NCBI RefSeq assembly: GCF_900107975.1
Contig: NZ_FNVF01000002.1
Coordinates: forward strand, 573,178-637,177
Length of the DNA: 64,000 nt
Origin: Paenibacillus sp. UNC499MF
GTDB taxonomy: Bacteria > Bacillota > Bacilli > Paenibacillales > NBRC-103111
Direction: 5' to 3'
Part shown: positions 23,545 to 30,465 of the stretch, one piece after another
How positions within the stretch are numbered: the stretch's first letter is position 1
How the letters are laid out: each line of letters starts with the position of its first letter
Notes under the pieces: generated by a model
Seen by the model: the letters and a program-made list of their open reading frames with translations, nothing else
The model's database searches: none
What the model was told of the DNA's origin: nothing
Position numbers and translations under genes: made by a program

Positions 23545-26112
23545 CTATTCTTCTATCAATTTGTAATACTTGCCAAGGAACTCGTAGGCCCCTTCTTCGG
23601 TGGGATCGGCTTTAATAATCGTACTTCGCCTGCCATCCGGAGTGTTTCGTTTTAAATTTTCCAGCATGATATCACCGAAAACCGACCAGCATAAAATTTT
23701 GTCTTCCATCACCGTCCGATAGGAGACCTTGATAAAATAATTGGCAAGGAGCTGCTGCTCAACCGGGATGTTGCGAATCTCCTCGTGATAAGAATCCATT
23801 ATCCGGCCCAAATCTTCTTCCTCGGCGATAGCGTTCCTGAGATCGGTCTTGAAGCGGTTTAACAGCCGCTTGATCTGTCTCATGAGTTCCTGGTCCGTCA
23901 GCGCCACTTCGTGATCGATCAGCAGATCGCCGTTGCTGCCGGCCGAGCGGTCCCAGATCAGATTTTTCCGCTCCCACTGCGCGGCGTAATCGCACAGTTC
24001 GTTTAAAGCGGAAGGAGACCTGAATGCGTTAAGCGGAATTTTATCGTTGTCGCCGGCCGTTTTGTTCGCTTCCCTTATTTTGTTGTAGACCTCCAATTTC
24101 TTGGGATAGTTATAGAGAAGGAAGTAGGGAATCTTCTTCATGTAAGTCCGGAGATGCTTGCTGAGCGTCCATCTGTACCCGGTTTTGATAAAATCGATTT
24201 CTTTGCCCTGATACAGACGGAGAAGAGAAATGTTGTCCTCGTTTCTTTTGCGCGAATTCTCATCTTCTGTTACCTGATTCAAAATGGCGGTCGCGATATT
24301 GGTAATCTCTCCGATGCGGTTGTCGCGGCTGTTGCATTCATAATGAAGAATGTTTTCCGCATTGTATTCGACCGGGGTGACCGCCTGCTTGTCATCCATA
24401 TCGACCACGATGGGCTTGTCTATTTTGCTGCCGATAAGAATTTCATTCGTGGTGAGGAAGAAGCTGTCTCCGTCCTCATCGGCGCCACCCTGTTGGGGCA
24501 GCGTAAGATCGTGAATATTAATCATGCATAAATCTTGATCTTTAAAATATTTCAAGTATTTATTTGTTATCTCGTTACGGACCAAATGCACCTTATTCAC
24601 TTCCGACGGATCTACAAGCGGACTTCTGAAAGAGAGACATTCACCGTCTCGAAGCGACGGAGCGTAGAACTGCCCCGCATCCAAGCAGCCTCTTACGTCA
24701 AGATCGGCGCAGTATTCGAGATAACCGATAATATCTCCGACGATGATATGATAGAAGCCTTCGGTGTAAATTTTTCCGTATTTCATTTGGGTAATGGCTT
24801 TGTTTAATTTTCTTTTTAATAGATTCCGGAAAGGAGGGTCCGTGAGCATCCGGTCGTTAATAAGAACGGCCTGGATGTATTTGCTGGTCAAAGAGTTGGT
24901 GTCTGTATCGTGAATGCCAAGAAACTTGAGGGTATAAAATTTGTCGCCCTTGATGATTTTTTCGAACAAATCGGTGGTGTATCTTGAAAGCTTGATAATT
25001 TTACCGTGGTTGTTCTCATCGAGAAGATCGTAATCCTTATCGGGTTGTTTAAATTGCTTGGAATAGGCGGGATTGTTCAGATCGAGACACTGCAAATATT
25101 GAAAGTTCAGCTTGGCATAGACGGGAATGTCTTTCGTGTGGTGAGTAAACTTGCTGAGGCCGATCTGGTACCCGTACGTTTGGAGCCGCTCCAGGTATGT
25201 GGTCCAGGCTTTGTCGCCAAACTCCTCTTTGAAGATTCCGTAGGCTTTCCACATGGAAACGTTCCAGATGCAGTCGATCTTCTCCACGGGATGCGACTTT
25301 CCGAAAATATCCTGCACATGGGTAATCCCCTGATCCCGGTAAAAGTCACGGATCGGCGCCTCTACACTCATGCCTTTCAAAAAAGGAAGACGGATTTGAT
25401 AGCCGGCGGGGGTATAGTCCAAGCCTAGAGCCTGGCTGAAGGCTTCACTCATTTCTTTGGTATGAACGCCGAATCCGTCAAAAGGGGATAGAGCGACATC
25501 ATGGCAGCCTTCCTCTATCAGCTTCTGATTTTTGTACACTTTTGTTTCACCGGTTGAAGCGTCCGTATACTCCTTATCCTGTATGGAGGCATAACGGACA
25601 TGCCGGGCGGGCAAAATCTTCTTATATTCGTCCACCATTACGATGTAAGGGAGCTTATCTGTTTCAAAGAATTGGCAGGAGCTGAAGATCAGGCAGCGGT
25701 AGCTTTCATATTTGGGAATAACGCACTGTTTCACCGGTATCCCCAGTTGGCTGCGTTCCATGAGAGCGGCATAATAAGCTTGATCCACAAATACGGTCAT
25801 TCCGTCCTTGGCCTGCGACGAACTTTTGCCGAACCGGACAAACCGCCGGCCGTTATAGCGGAAGCCTTCATTAATCAGAACCGCAAGAAGCTCCAGATTT
25901 TTCGGGGTATGTTTAGCTTCTACGATGATCAGTTCGTTCACCCGTTCCCGCTCGCAGCCCTTTATAATGTGTAACTGCCGAAGGAGGGGAGAGTCCTGCT
26001 GCTTGACTTGACAGCTTTTCTCTTCAAGGGCACTTAATTTTAAATCGTAGTTTGATTTGTGAATATCTTTAATATTTATTTTTAATAGTGTGTAAGTCTT
26101 TTTTATGTTCAC
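23545..26112 (-). CDS. YonO-like single-subunit RNA polymerase (double-psi beta-barrel fold)
   Basis: The family includes YonO of Bacillus phage SP-beta, a one-chain DNA-dependent RNA polymerase related to eukaryotic RNA-dependent RNA polymerases. The protein (855 aa) shows the motif series of that fold in order: RGCLDAGQFY (about 478-487); RSPLVDPSEV (496-505); the metal-binding GGADEDGDSFF with D545, D547 and D549; DNRIGEITNIATAIL (about 597-611); and EIDFIKTG with D640 and K643. GTG at 26112 is chosen as start because GGGGAG lies six bases upstream; an ATG at 26151 has no ribosome site. It is the second gene of an operon upstream of the tail genes, so it probably transcribes late tail genes. 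I infer the DNA template from YonO; the template cannot be read from sequence. Confidence 0.85.
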   Translation of the reverse strand: MNIKKTYTLLKINIKDIHKSNYDLKLSALEEKSCQVKQQDSPLLRQLHIIKGCERERVNELIIVEAKHTPKNLELLAVLINEGFRYNGRRFVRFGKSSSQAKDGMTVFVDQAYYAALMERSQLGIPVKQCVIPKYESYRCLIFSSCQFFETDKLPYIVMVDEYKKILPARHVRYASIQDKEYTDASTGETKVYKNQKLIEEGCHDVALSPFDGFGVHTKEMSEAFSQALGLDYTPAGYQIRLPFLKGMSVEAPIRDFYRDQGITHVQDIFGKSHPVEKIDCIWNVSMWKAYGIFKEEFGDKAWTTYLERLQTYGYQIGLSKFTHHTKDIPVYAKLNFQYLQCLDLNNPAYSKQFKQPDKDYDLLDENNHGKIIKLSRYTTDLFEKIIKGDKFYTLKFLGIHDTDTNSLTSKYIQAVLINDRMLTDPPFRNLLKRKLNKAITQMKYGKIYTEGFYHIIVGDIIGYLEYCADLDVRGCLDAGQFYAPSLRDGECLSFRSPLVDPSEVNKVHLVRNEITNKYLKYFKDQDLCMINIHDLTLPQQGGADEDGDSFFLTTNEILIGSKIDKPIVVDMDDKQAVTPVEYNAENILHYECNSRDNRIGEITNIATAILNQVTEDENSRKRNEDNISLLRLYQGKEIDFIKTGYRWTLSKHLRTYMKKIPYFLLYNYPKKLEVYNKIREANKTAGDNDKIPLNAFRSPSALNELCDYAAQWERKNLIWDRSAGSNGDLLIDHEVALTDQELMRQIKRLLNRFKTDLRNAIAEEEDLGRIMDSYHEEIRNIPVEQQLLANYFIKVSYRTVMEDKILCWSVFGDIMLENLKRNTPDGRRSTIIKADPTEEGAYEFLGKYYKLIEE

Positions 26113-26236
26113 CGTAAGCTCCCCTTTTTTTCGCTTTTCTGGCGATTGCATCTGTCTTCTTTACTGCCTGTTCCTCCAGGGTGCCGTCATAGTACTGGTC
26201 CTGCCAAGTACGGATAGAAAATCCGGTCATTTTCAT
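26069..26236 (-). CDS. Small basic protein overlapping the RNA polymerase start (55 aa)
   Basis: ATG at 26236 has a very strong GGAGGAGGA site. The product begins MKMTGFSIRTWQDQYYDGTL, continues with a Lys/Arg-rich helix and ends NKY; its last 44 bases overlap the polymerase gene in another frame. It is too short for a known fold and I recognise no family. The strong ribosome site and tight overlap suggest a real leader gene translationally coupled to the polymerase. It could be an anti-repressor or a DNA-binding helper, but nothing shows this. Confidence 0.5.
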   Translation of the reverse strand: MKMTGFSIRTWQDQYYDGTLEEQAVKKTDAIARKAKKRGAYGEHKKDLHTIKNKY

Positions 26237-26281
26237 GAGGTCCTCCTCCTTTCTTCCAAGATATAGTAAGGCGACATCCAA

Positions 26282-26290
26282 ATCATAGCA
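26282..26290 (-). promoter_or_regulatory. Candidate promoter (extended -10) of the RNA polymerase operon
   Basis: On the minus strand TGCTATGAT gives an extended -10 about 35 bases before the ribosome site of the 55-aa gene. The -35 region is only a T-rich stretch. It is likely a host sigma-A promoter that starts the cascade. Confidence 0.45.
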
Positions 26291-26472
26291 TATAAAGTAA
26301 AAAAATAAAATAAAAATCACGAATTATTTCTTTTGTTGACCGCCTTCGGAATGGGACAATTTATCACCATCATAAACATGAACCGGAAAAGAGTGATTCG
26401 TCGTAACAGGCGGAGACTTAAGGAATGGCGGAAGAATCGGCATTAAAGCTAAAAGACTGCGGGGAGGTTCGA

Positions 26473-27585
26473 ATGGCCTCTATATTTAAAAACAGCAAAA
26501 CGGAGAAGTGGGAGTTCGTATTTGACTACTACAAGGACGGAAAACGCAAACAAGTCAGGCGCAGGGGATTCAGGACGAAGCGGGAAGCCGGCGAGCACAT
26601 GGTCGATTTACAGAAAGCGGTCCGGGATCAGGCATATATCGAGCCCTGCCGAATGACGATCGACGAATTTCTCGCTTACTGGCTTCAGCACATCAGAAAG
26701 TTTCAGTGCGAGGAGACGACTTATTACAACAACCGGTTGTATGTGAAAAATCATATCGGACCCAGAATCGGCCACGTCAAGCTCCAATGTTTGGATGATC
26801 ATACTTGCCAGCAGTTCGTGAACGATATGCACAAAGACGGCTTTGCCCGGAATACGATCGACCGCGTCGTATCCGTACTCAAGCAGTCGCTCGATAAAGC
26901 CGTCGATCTGAAAATAATGAAGCAAAATCCGATGAGAAAAGTCGCTTTGCCCCGGGCAGTCAGAAAAGAAGCGGCTGTGTGGACCGTGGAGCAGGCAAAT
27001 ACGTTTTTGCGGAACACGAGAAACAGCCGTTATCACTGTGCATACTCTCTTGCGCTGCTTACCGGTATGAGACAGGGCGAGATTCTCGGCCTGAGATGGA
27101 AGGATATACATTTCGACAAGAAAATCCTGACCGTCAACCAGCGGCTGACCAACTACGGGAAAACGATTAAAAGCGGAGCCAAAACTTCGGCGGGCGTCAG
27201 AACGATTTCGCTGCCGGACCGGTTAATGGATGTGCTGAATAAGCAGCGGGATTATTACGAGAGCGTAAAAAAAGAACGGGGCATCCGGTTCATCGACATG
27301 GATCTCGTTATTTTTAATCTTACCAACGGAAAACCGGTCTACCCTTCCAACTTAACCAAACGTTATAAACAGGATGTAAGTCTAGCAGGACTTCCTCATA
27401 TCCCTTTTCATTCCATGAGGCACACCCATGCGACCCTGTTGATTGAGCAGAATATTCACGTAAAATTGATATCGGAGCGTCTCGGCCATTCGAAAATAGG
27501 AGTAACCCTGGATATTTACAGCCATGTATCGCCAAGCATGCAGAGAGAGGTCGCAGACCGGATCGATACGATTCTAAGTCCGTGA
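26473..27585 (+). CDS. int: Tyrosine-type phage integrase
   Basis: Site-specific recombinase of the phage Tn916/TP901 tyrosine family, 370 aa. ATG at 26473 follows GGGGAGG by five bases; in-frame codons upstream lack a site. Domains: an N-terminal arm-binding AP2-like fold (1-55, KWEFVFDYYKDGKRKQVRRR), a SAM-like core-binding domain (about 60-160), and the catalytic domain with R200 (LLTGMRQGEILGLRW), H313-x-x-R316 (HSMRHTHATLL), H339 (RLGH) and the nucleophile Y349 (DIYSHV). All catalytic residues are present, so it should be active. It is divergent from the polymerase operon. No excisionase is seen beside it. Confidence 0.95.
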   Translation: MASIFKNSKTEKWEFVFDYYKDGKRKQVRRRGFRTKREAGEHMVDLQKAVRDQAYIEPCRMTIDEFLAYWLQHIRKFQCEETTYYNNRLYVKNHIGPRIGHVKLQCLDDHTCQQFVNDMHKDGFARNTIDRVVSVLKQSLDKAVDLKIMKQNPMRKVALPRAVRKEAAVWTVEQANTFLRNTRNSRYHCAYSLALLTGMRQGEILGLRWKDIHFDKKILTVNQRLTNYGKTIKSGAKTSAGVRTISLPDRLMDVLNKQRDYYESVKKERGIRFIDMDLVIFNLTNGKPVYPSNLTKRYKQDVSLAGLPHIPFHSMRHTHATLLIEQNIHVKLISERLGHSKIGVTLDIYSHVSPSMQREVADRIDTILSP

Positions 27586-27656
27586 CCGGCTTGTGACCGG
27601 TCCGAATTTGGTAAAGACTTGAGAGGGTTGCAGCGCGGAGGAAGGGCGGCTATATC

Positions 27657-27851
27657 ATGTGCGGAGCACTTGATGTCGCCCTGCTGAACGAACGGCTGAG
27701 CGACCGGCAGATTATCGCCGCCCGGGCCACAGGTGTGAAAACAATCGGCGAGCTGCTCGACGCTCCGCTGGAATCCGTTACGCATACGGCCGAGGAAATG
27801 GGGATCTACGCGGGCATGACCGGCCGTGACGCCATACTTAAAATGATGTAG
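27657..27851 (+). CDS. Small helical hypothetical protein (64 aa)
   Basis: A short gene between the integrase and the quorum-sensing pair. The product contains NERLSDRQIIAARATGVKTI and a GVKTIGELLDAPLESV segment reminiscent of helix-hairpin-helix turns, followed by a predicted helix ending DAILKMM. A GGAGGAAGG sequence lies about 12 bases before the ATG, further than ideal. A clear terminator follows 17 bases after the stop, which supports a real transcription unit. No family recognised. Confidence 0.45.
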   Translation: MCGALDVALLNERLSDRQIIAARATGVKTIGELLDAPLESVTHTAEEMGIYAGMTGRDAILKMM

Positions 27852-27867
27852 GACACGGGAAAGTGTC

Positions 27868-27910
27868 GGGTGCGGGTACTGCCGCTGCGCAGGTGCCCGC
27901 ATCCTTTTTT
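27868..27910 (+). terminator. Rho-independent terminator
   Basis: A GC-rich stem (GGTGCGGGTAC with GTGCCCGCATCC, imperfect) is followed by six T residues. It ends the integrase/64-aa gene transcript and isolates the downstream regulator promoter. Confidence 0.85.
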
Positions 27911-27947
27911 ACGCGGAAAAATAGGTCTGCGAAACGGCTTCATCTAA

Positions 27948-27976
27948 TTGTCCCCGCACAAGATTTGAGGTATAAT
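27948..27976 (+). promoter_or_regulatory. Sigma-A promoter of the AloR-like regulator
   Basis: TTGTCC and TATAAT are separated by 17 bases. It lies 203 bases upstream of the regulator ATG, leaving a long leader that contains an inverted repeat at 28020-28031. Confidence 0.75.
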
Positions 27977-28019
27977 TCCCATGTAATGGAAAAAATGAAC
28001 AGTTTGTAAATGCGGTACG

Positions 28020-28031
28020 GGTATACATACC
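28020..28031. promoter_or_regulatory. Inverted repeat GGTAT-AC-ATACC in the regulator leader
   Basis: A perfect 5-bp dyad with a 2-base centre, about 45 bases after the -10 box. It is a possible autoregulatory operator; no other copy was noticed nearby. Confidence 0.3.
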
Positions 28032-28179
28032 GGCTGCCTGTTTTGGCGGATAATTCTCTTGCCAGTTCTTCTATCGTTTTATTGACCTGTGTCTTAATTT
28101 TAATAGCTTCGATTCGTGAATGGGACAAGTACGGAATCTGTGGTTTTCGGGAAGCGGTGATGGTTTGGAGACAAAAACA

Positions 28180-29526
28180 ATGTCGATTCGCAATCAATTG
28201 AAGAGCTATCTGGATCGCCGGCAGATGACCATTAACCAGTTTGCGGAAATATCCGGCATCAACTCCGGTACGTTAAGCATTATACTGCACGGGAACCGTC
28301 CGATCGCCATGCAGCAGCTGGACCGGATGACGGCCGGAATGGGGCTTGGCGAAGGCCATTTCTATGACTTATACATTGAAGAGTGTTTTTTTCATTCCAA
28401 TCCGGATTGGCGCAGGTTGGGGCCGCTTATCCACCGCTGTGCGGAGCTCGGCAAACTAGACTGCCTTCTGCGGGTTGTACGGCTGATGCTGGAAAACCTC
28501 TCTTATCTTCCCTTGTTATTCGAGACAGCCGAGCAATTTCATTCGGAGGGCAGAAAAGAGGCGGCCGTGCTTTTGTACGAGTCTATCGCCGAAAGCGAGA
28601 AGTACCAGCATTCCGAAAGACTGGCGCTTTGTCAGTACCGGCTGTTTACCCTTGCGCTCGGAGACGATTTGCGGGCTAATTTACGGGCGGCGACTTTATT
28701 TGAAAACTACGTGTCGAGGCTGGACGTGGCGGATCAGCTGGATGCGCTTAATCAATTGGCCTATGTATTCGGGACGCTTTACGAATGGGAGAAGGTCGAT
28801 GAGCTGGCTAAAGAAATGCACCGGATTGCGACCATTCAGTACCGGCTCGAACCGGCTTCGGAGCGCGGCGGGGAGAACACGAGACGGCCCAAGCGCCCGC
28901 TTTGCTATTACATTCTGCAGGCCCTCTTGATCCGTTCCGTGGTATGCGAGGAGCGGGGGAGGTTCGATCAGGCGCTGCATTACGTTTCGTTGTATGCGGC
29001 ACCGGACTGGGTCCGGAATGAATCGGATGAGGAACAACGCATTGTCGAACAGTTCAGGGGATGGGCGGTAGCGAACACCTACTTGTATCGAATCATGTCG
29101 GGAGACCTCACGGTTCTGCCCGAATACATAAACTGTATCGCCTCCCGCGAGGACGATATTTTCACGGCACTGTGCAAAATCGTACAAACCGCCAATCGTT
29201 ACGGGTATGAAATCGACGGCATTCTGCAGCGTTTTTCCTCGCATCTTCCTTATCAAACCTACCAATCCGAATTCGGCGAATATAACAAGCCCGTTATGAA
29301 AGAGCGGTACGCCCGGTTTTTGAGCGATTTGGCGGCTTATCATTTGACTAGAAATCGTAGAGAAGGTATAAAGTTTATACTGCACGGATTGGAATTTTCT
29401 GTTAGAATAAATAGTGAGAGAAATATTATTCAATCTATGGCGCTTTTTGAAAGATTTAGGCATTTGGCAAGTGTCGAAGAAAAGAACGAATTCAAACATT
29501 TAGTGAATGAGGTGCGATTAGGATGA
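28180..29526 (+). CDS. AloR-like HTH-TPR quorum-sensing receptor/regulator (RRNPP type)
   Basis: Cytoplasmic peptide receptor and transcription factor, 448 aa. ATG at 28180 follows GGAG by nine bases and opens the HTH directly. Residues 1-60 form an HTH_3/Cro-type domain (MTINQFAEISGINSGTLSII, then LHGNRPIAMQQLDRM). The rest is all-helical with TPR-like pairs, such as EGRKEAAVLLYESIAESEKY and EWEKVDELAKEMHRIATIQY. The stop codon overlaps the ATG of a signal-peptide-bearing peptide gene (ATGA at 29523), the hallmark of regulator-autoinducer pairs (PlcR-PapR, AimR-AimP, AloR-AloP). Size and layout best fit the Paenibacillus Alo family. It lies 600 bases from the prophage integrase, so it could control either host genes or the tail locus. 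Confidence 0.8.
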   Translation: MSIRNQLKSYLDRRQMTINQFAEISGINSGTLSIILHGNRPIAMQQLDRMTAGMGLGEGHFYDLYIEECFFHSNPDWRRLGPLIHRCAELGKLDCLLRVVRLMLENLSYLPLLFETAEQFHSEGRKEAAVLLYESIAESEKYQHSERLALCQYRLFTLALGDDLRANLRAATLFENYVSRLDVADQLDALNQLAYVFGTLYEWEKVDELAKEMHRIATIQYRLEPASERGGENTRRPKRPLCYYILQALLIRSVVCEERGRFDQALHYVSLYAAPDWVRNESDEEQRIVEQFRGWAVANTYLYRIMSGDLTVLPEYINCIASREDDIFTALCKIVQTANRYGYEIDGILQRFSSHLPYQTYQSEFGEYNKPVMKERYARFLSDLAAYHLTRNRREGIKFILHGLEFSVRINSERNIIQSMALFERFRHLASVEEKNEFKHLVNEVRLG

Positions 29527-29660
29527 AAAGAAAACTATCGGTTTTGCTCGTGCTGTCAAGTGTGGCAATCGCTGTTCTGGCTCCAAGTACGGGATTCTCA
29601 GCGCAACCGCAGACGCAAGTACATAAGATCGTACAATTGGGGCATGGCTGGGGAAATTAA
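29523..29660 (+). CDS. AloP-like exported autoinducer peptide precursor (45 aa)
   Basis: ATG at 29523 overlaps the regulator stop, with GAGGTG eight bases upstream. The product has a basic N-terminus (MKRKL), a hydrophobic core to about residue 20 and a likely signal-peptidase site near GFSA-Q, then QPQTQVHKIVQLGHGWGN. The C-terminal GHGWGN has the same x-H-G-x-G-x pattern as SHGRGG, which I recall as the mature Alo-13 peptide of Paenibacillus polymyxa. The precursor would be secreted, trimmed to the last five to seven residues and re-imported by an oligopeptide permease to bind the upstream receptor. The exact mature form is not proven by sequence. Confidence 0.8.
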   Translation: MKRKLSVLLVLSSVAIAVLAPSTGFSAQPQTQVHKIVQLGHGWGN

Positions 29661-29689
29661 TCCGGCAGATGAAAAGAATAGCGGCAGTG

Positions 29690-29723
29690 AGACATTCCCG
29701 GTTTTCCGGGAGTGTCTTTTTTT
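29690..29723 (+). terminator. Terminator of the regulator-peptide operon
   Basis: A 12-bp stem (AGACATTCCCGG with CCGGGAGTGTCT, one G-T pair) with a TTTT loop is followed by seven or more T residues, 30 bases after the peptide stop. Confidence 0.95.
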
Positions 29724-29805
29724 TATGGGAGAAGGAACTGGCAAAGAAAAGAAAGAGTAATGTCATTCGGAAGAAATCCTATAATTTAACAGAAGGATGT
29801 AAAAT

Positions 29806-29850
29806 ATGACAAGAAGAGTGTTGGAGTCAGGTTTTACATATGACCAATAG
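29806..29850 (+). CDS. Possible 14-aa leader peptide upstream of the Spo0E-like gene
   Basis: A 15-codon frame (MTRRVLESGFTYDQ) starts eight bases after AAGGA. It ends in a TAG that is part of the Spo0E ribosome site (TAGGAGAG), so translation of the two could be coupled. A TATAAT lies at 29780-29785. It may be chance. Confidence 0.25.
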   Translation: MTRRVLESGFTYDQ

Positions 29851-29856
29851 GAGAGT

Positions 29857-30087
29857 ATGAAGATGGATACCATTCATCAACATATTGAGGAAATTCGCAG
29901 AGAAATGATGCGGCTGGCCGGGGAGCACGGATTTTCCGATTCCAGGGTTTTACGAAAATCGCAGGAATTAGACCGGGTGTTGAATAACTATCAGCGGGAG
30001 AAACACAAAACCAAGGAGCAAAGTTATCCGGGTATGCTCCATCTGAAACTCTCTTCTGTAACGGGTTCCGCCGAATTTATGAATTAG
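29857..30087 (+). CDS. Spo0E-like aspartyl-phosphate phosphatase
   Basis: Spo0E-family proteins remove phosphate from Spo0A~P and delay sporulation. The 76-residue protein has the family pattern: IEEIRREMMRLAGEHGFSDS followed by VLRKSQELDRVLNNY, including the SQELD signature needed for catalysis. GGAGAG precedes two nearby ATG codons (29857 and 29863). The second half (YQREKHKTKEQSYPGMLHLK) is a short variable tail. Being next to a peptide quorum-sensing pair makes a link between cell density and sporulation timing plausible, but it has its own upstream region and the preceding operon is terminated. Confidence 0.85.
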   Translation: MKMDTIHQHIEEIRREMMRLAGEHGFSDSRVLRKSQELDRVLNNYQREKHKTKEQSYPGMLHLKLSSVTGSAEFMN

Positions 30088-30099
30088 GAGACTATCCGT

Positions 30100-30279
30100 A
30101 TGCCTGCTTCGATCATGGAATTAATGCATTCCGAGCAGCTCATCATTGTGGTGTTTTTGATGTGGGTGCTCATAAGCGCCATGTTTATGGTCTTTCATCT
30201 GGACGGTAAAAAAAACAAACGTACGCGCGATGACGCCGATCGGAAGCAAGAAGAGCCGCCTGAGCATAGGCATCCTTGA
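30100..30279 (+). CDS. Small single-pass membrane protein (59 aa)
   Basis: Starts 12 bases after the Spo0E-like gene with GGAG nine bases upstream of the ATG, so the two share an operon. One membrane segment at about residues 13-33 (LIIVVFLMWVLISAMFMVFH) is followed by a charged cytoplasmic tail (KKNKRTRDDADRKQEEPPEH). No family recognised. The terminator hairpin begins inside the last codons. Confidence 0.6.
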   Translation: MPASIMELMHSEQLIIVVFLMWVLISAMFMVFHLDGKKNKRTRDDADRKQEEPPEHRHP

Positions 30280-30300
30280 AAGCAGCCAGGCGGCTTTTCT
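30254..30300 (+). terminator. Terminator of the Spo0E-like operon
   Basis: AGCCGCCTG pairs perfectly with CAGGCGGCT across a 24-base loop, then TTTCT. The left arm lies within the preceding gene. Confidence 0.7.
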
Positions 30301-30465
30301 AACGCAAACCGCTCCCAAACATCTGCGGATATATAAGAGGCTCTCTCTGTGCGCTCCGATTTTCTTCGGGCGTTTATTTGTGTTGGACGCGAAAAAAAGC
30401 GGTTACCCTGCGCGAAAAGACGCAGAAGTAACCGCTGCCTGCAAGTTGCCGTTAGGCCGTTTCCG

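Larger units (their letters stand above)
1..27585. mobile_element. Prophage-derived tail locus with integrase and YonO-like RNA polymerase
   Basis: Sixteen minus-strand genes from position 26236 down to 1 encode an RNA polymerase, a zinc-ribbon protein, all main parts of a non-contractile tail, and a holin. A plus-strand tyrosine integrase bounds them on the right. In siphophages the head genes lie upstream of the major tail protein, but here that space (22.5-26.4 kb) holds only the polymerase operon. No terminase, portal, protease, scaffold, capsid, sheath or cI-type repressor is visible. The left border lies outside the window and I could not identify attachment sites. The right border is set at the integrase stop; the regulator-peptide pair further right may also belong to the element. 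Confidence 0.8.

Noticed and set aside
26237-26472. Attachment site or cI-type repressor between integrase and polymerase operon
   Set aside because: The gap holds only promoters and no gene with an HTH; no direct repeat suitable as an att core was recognised in the window.
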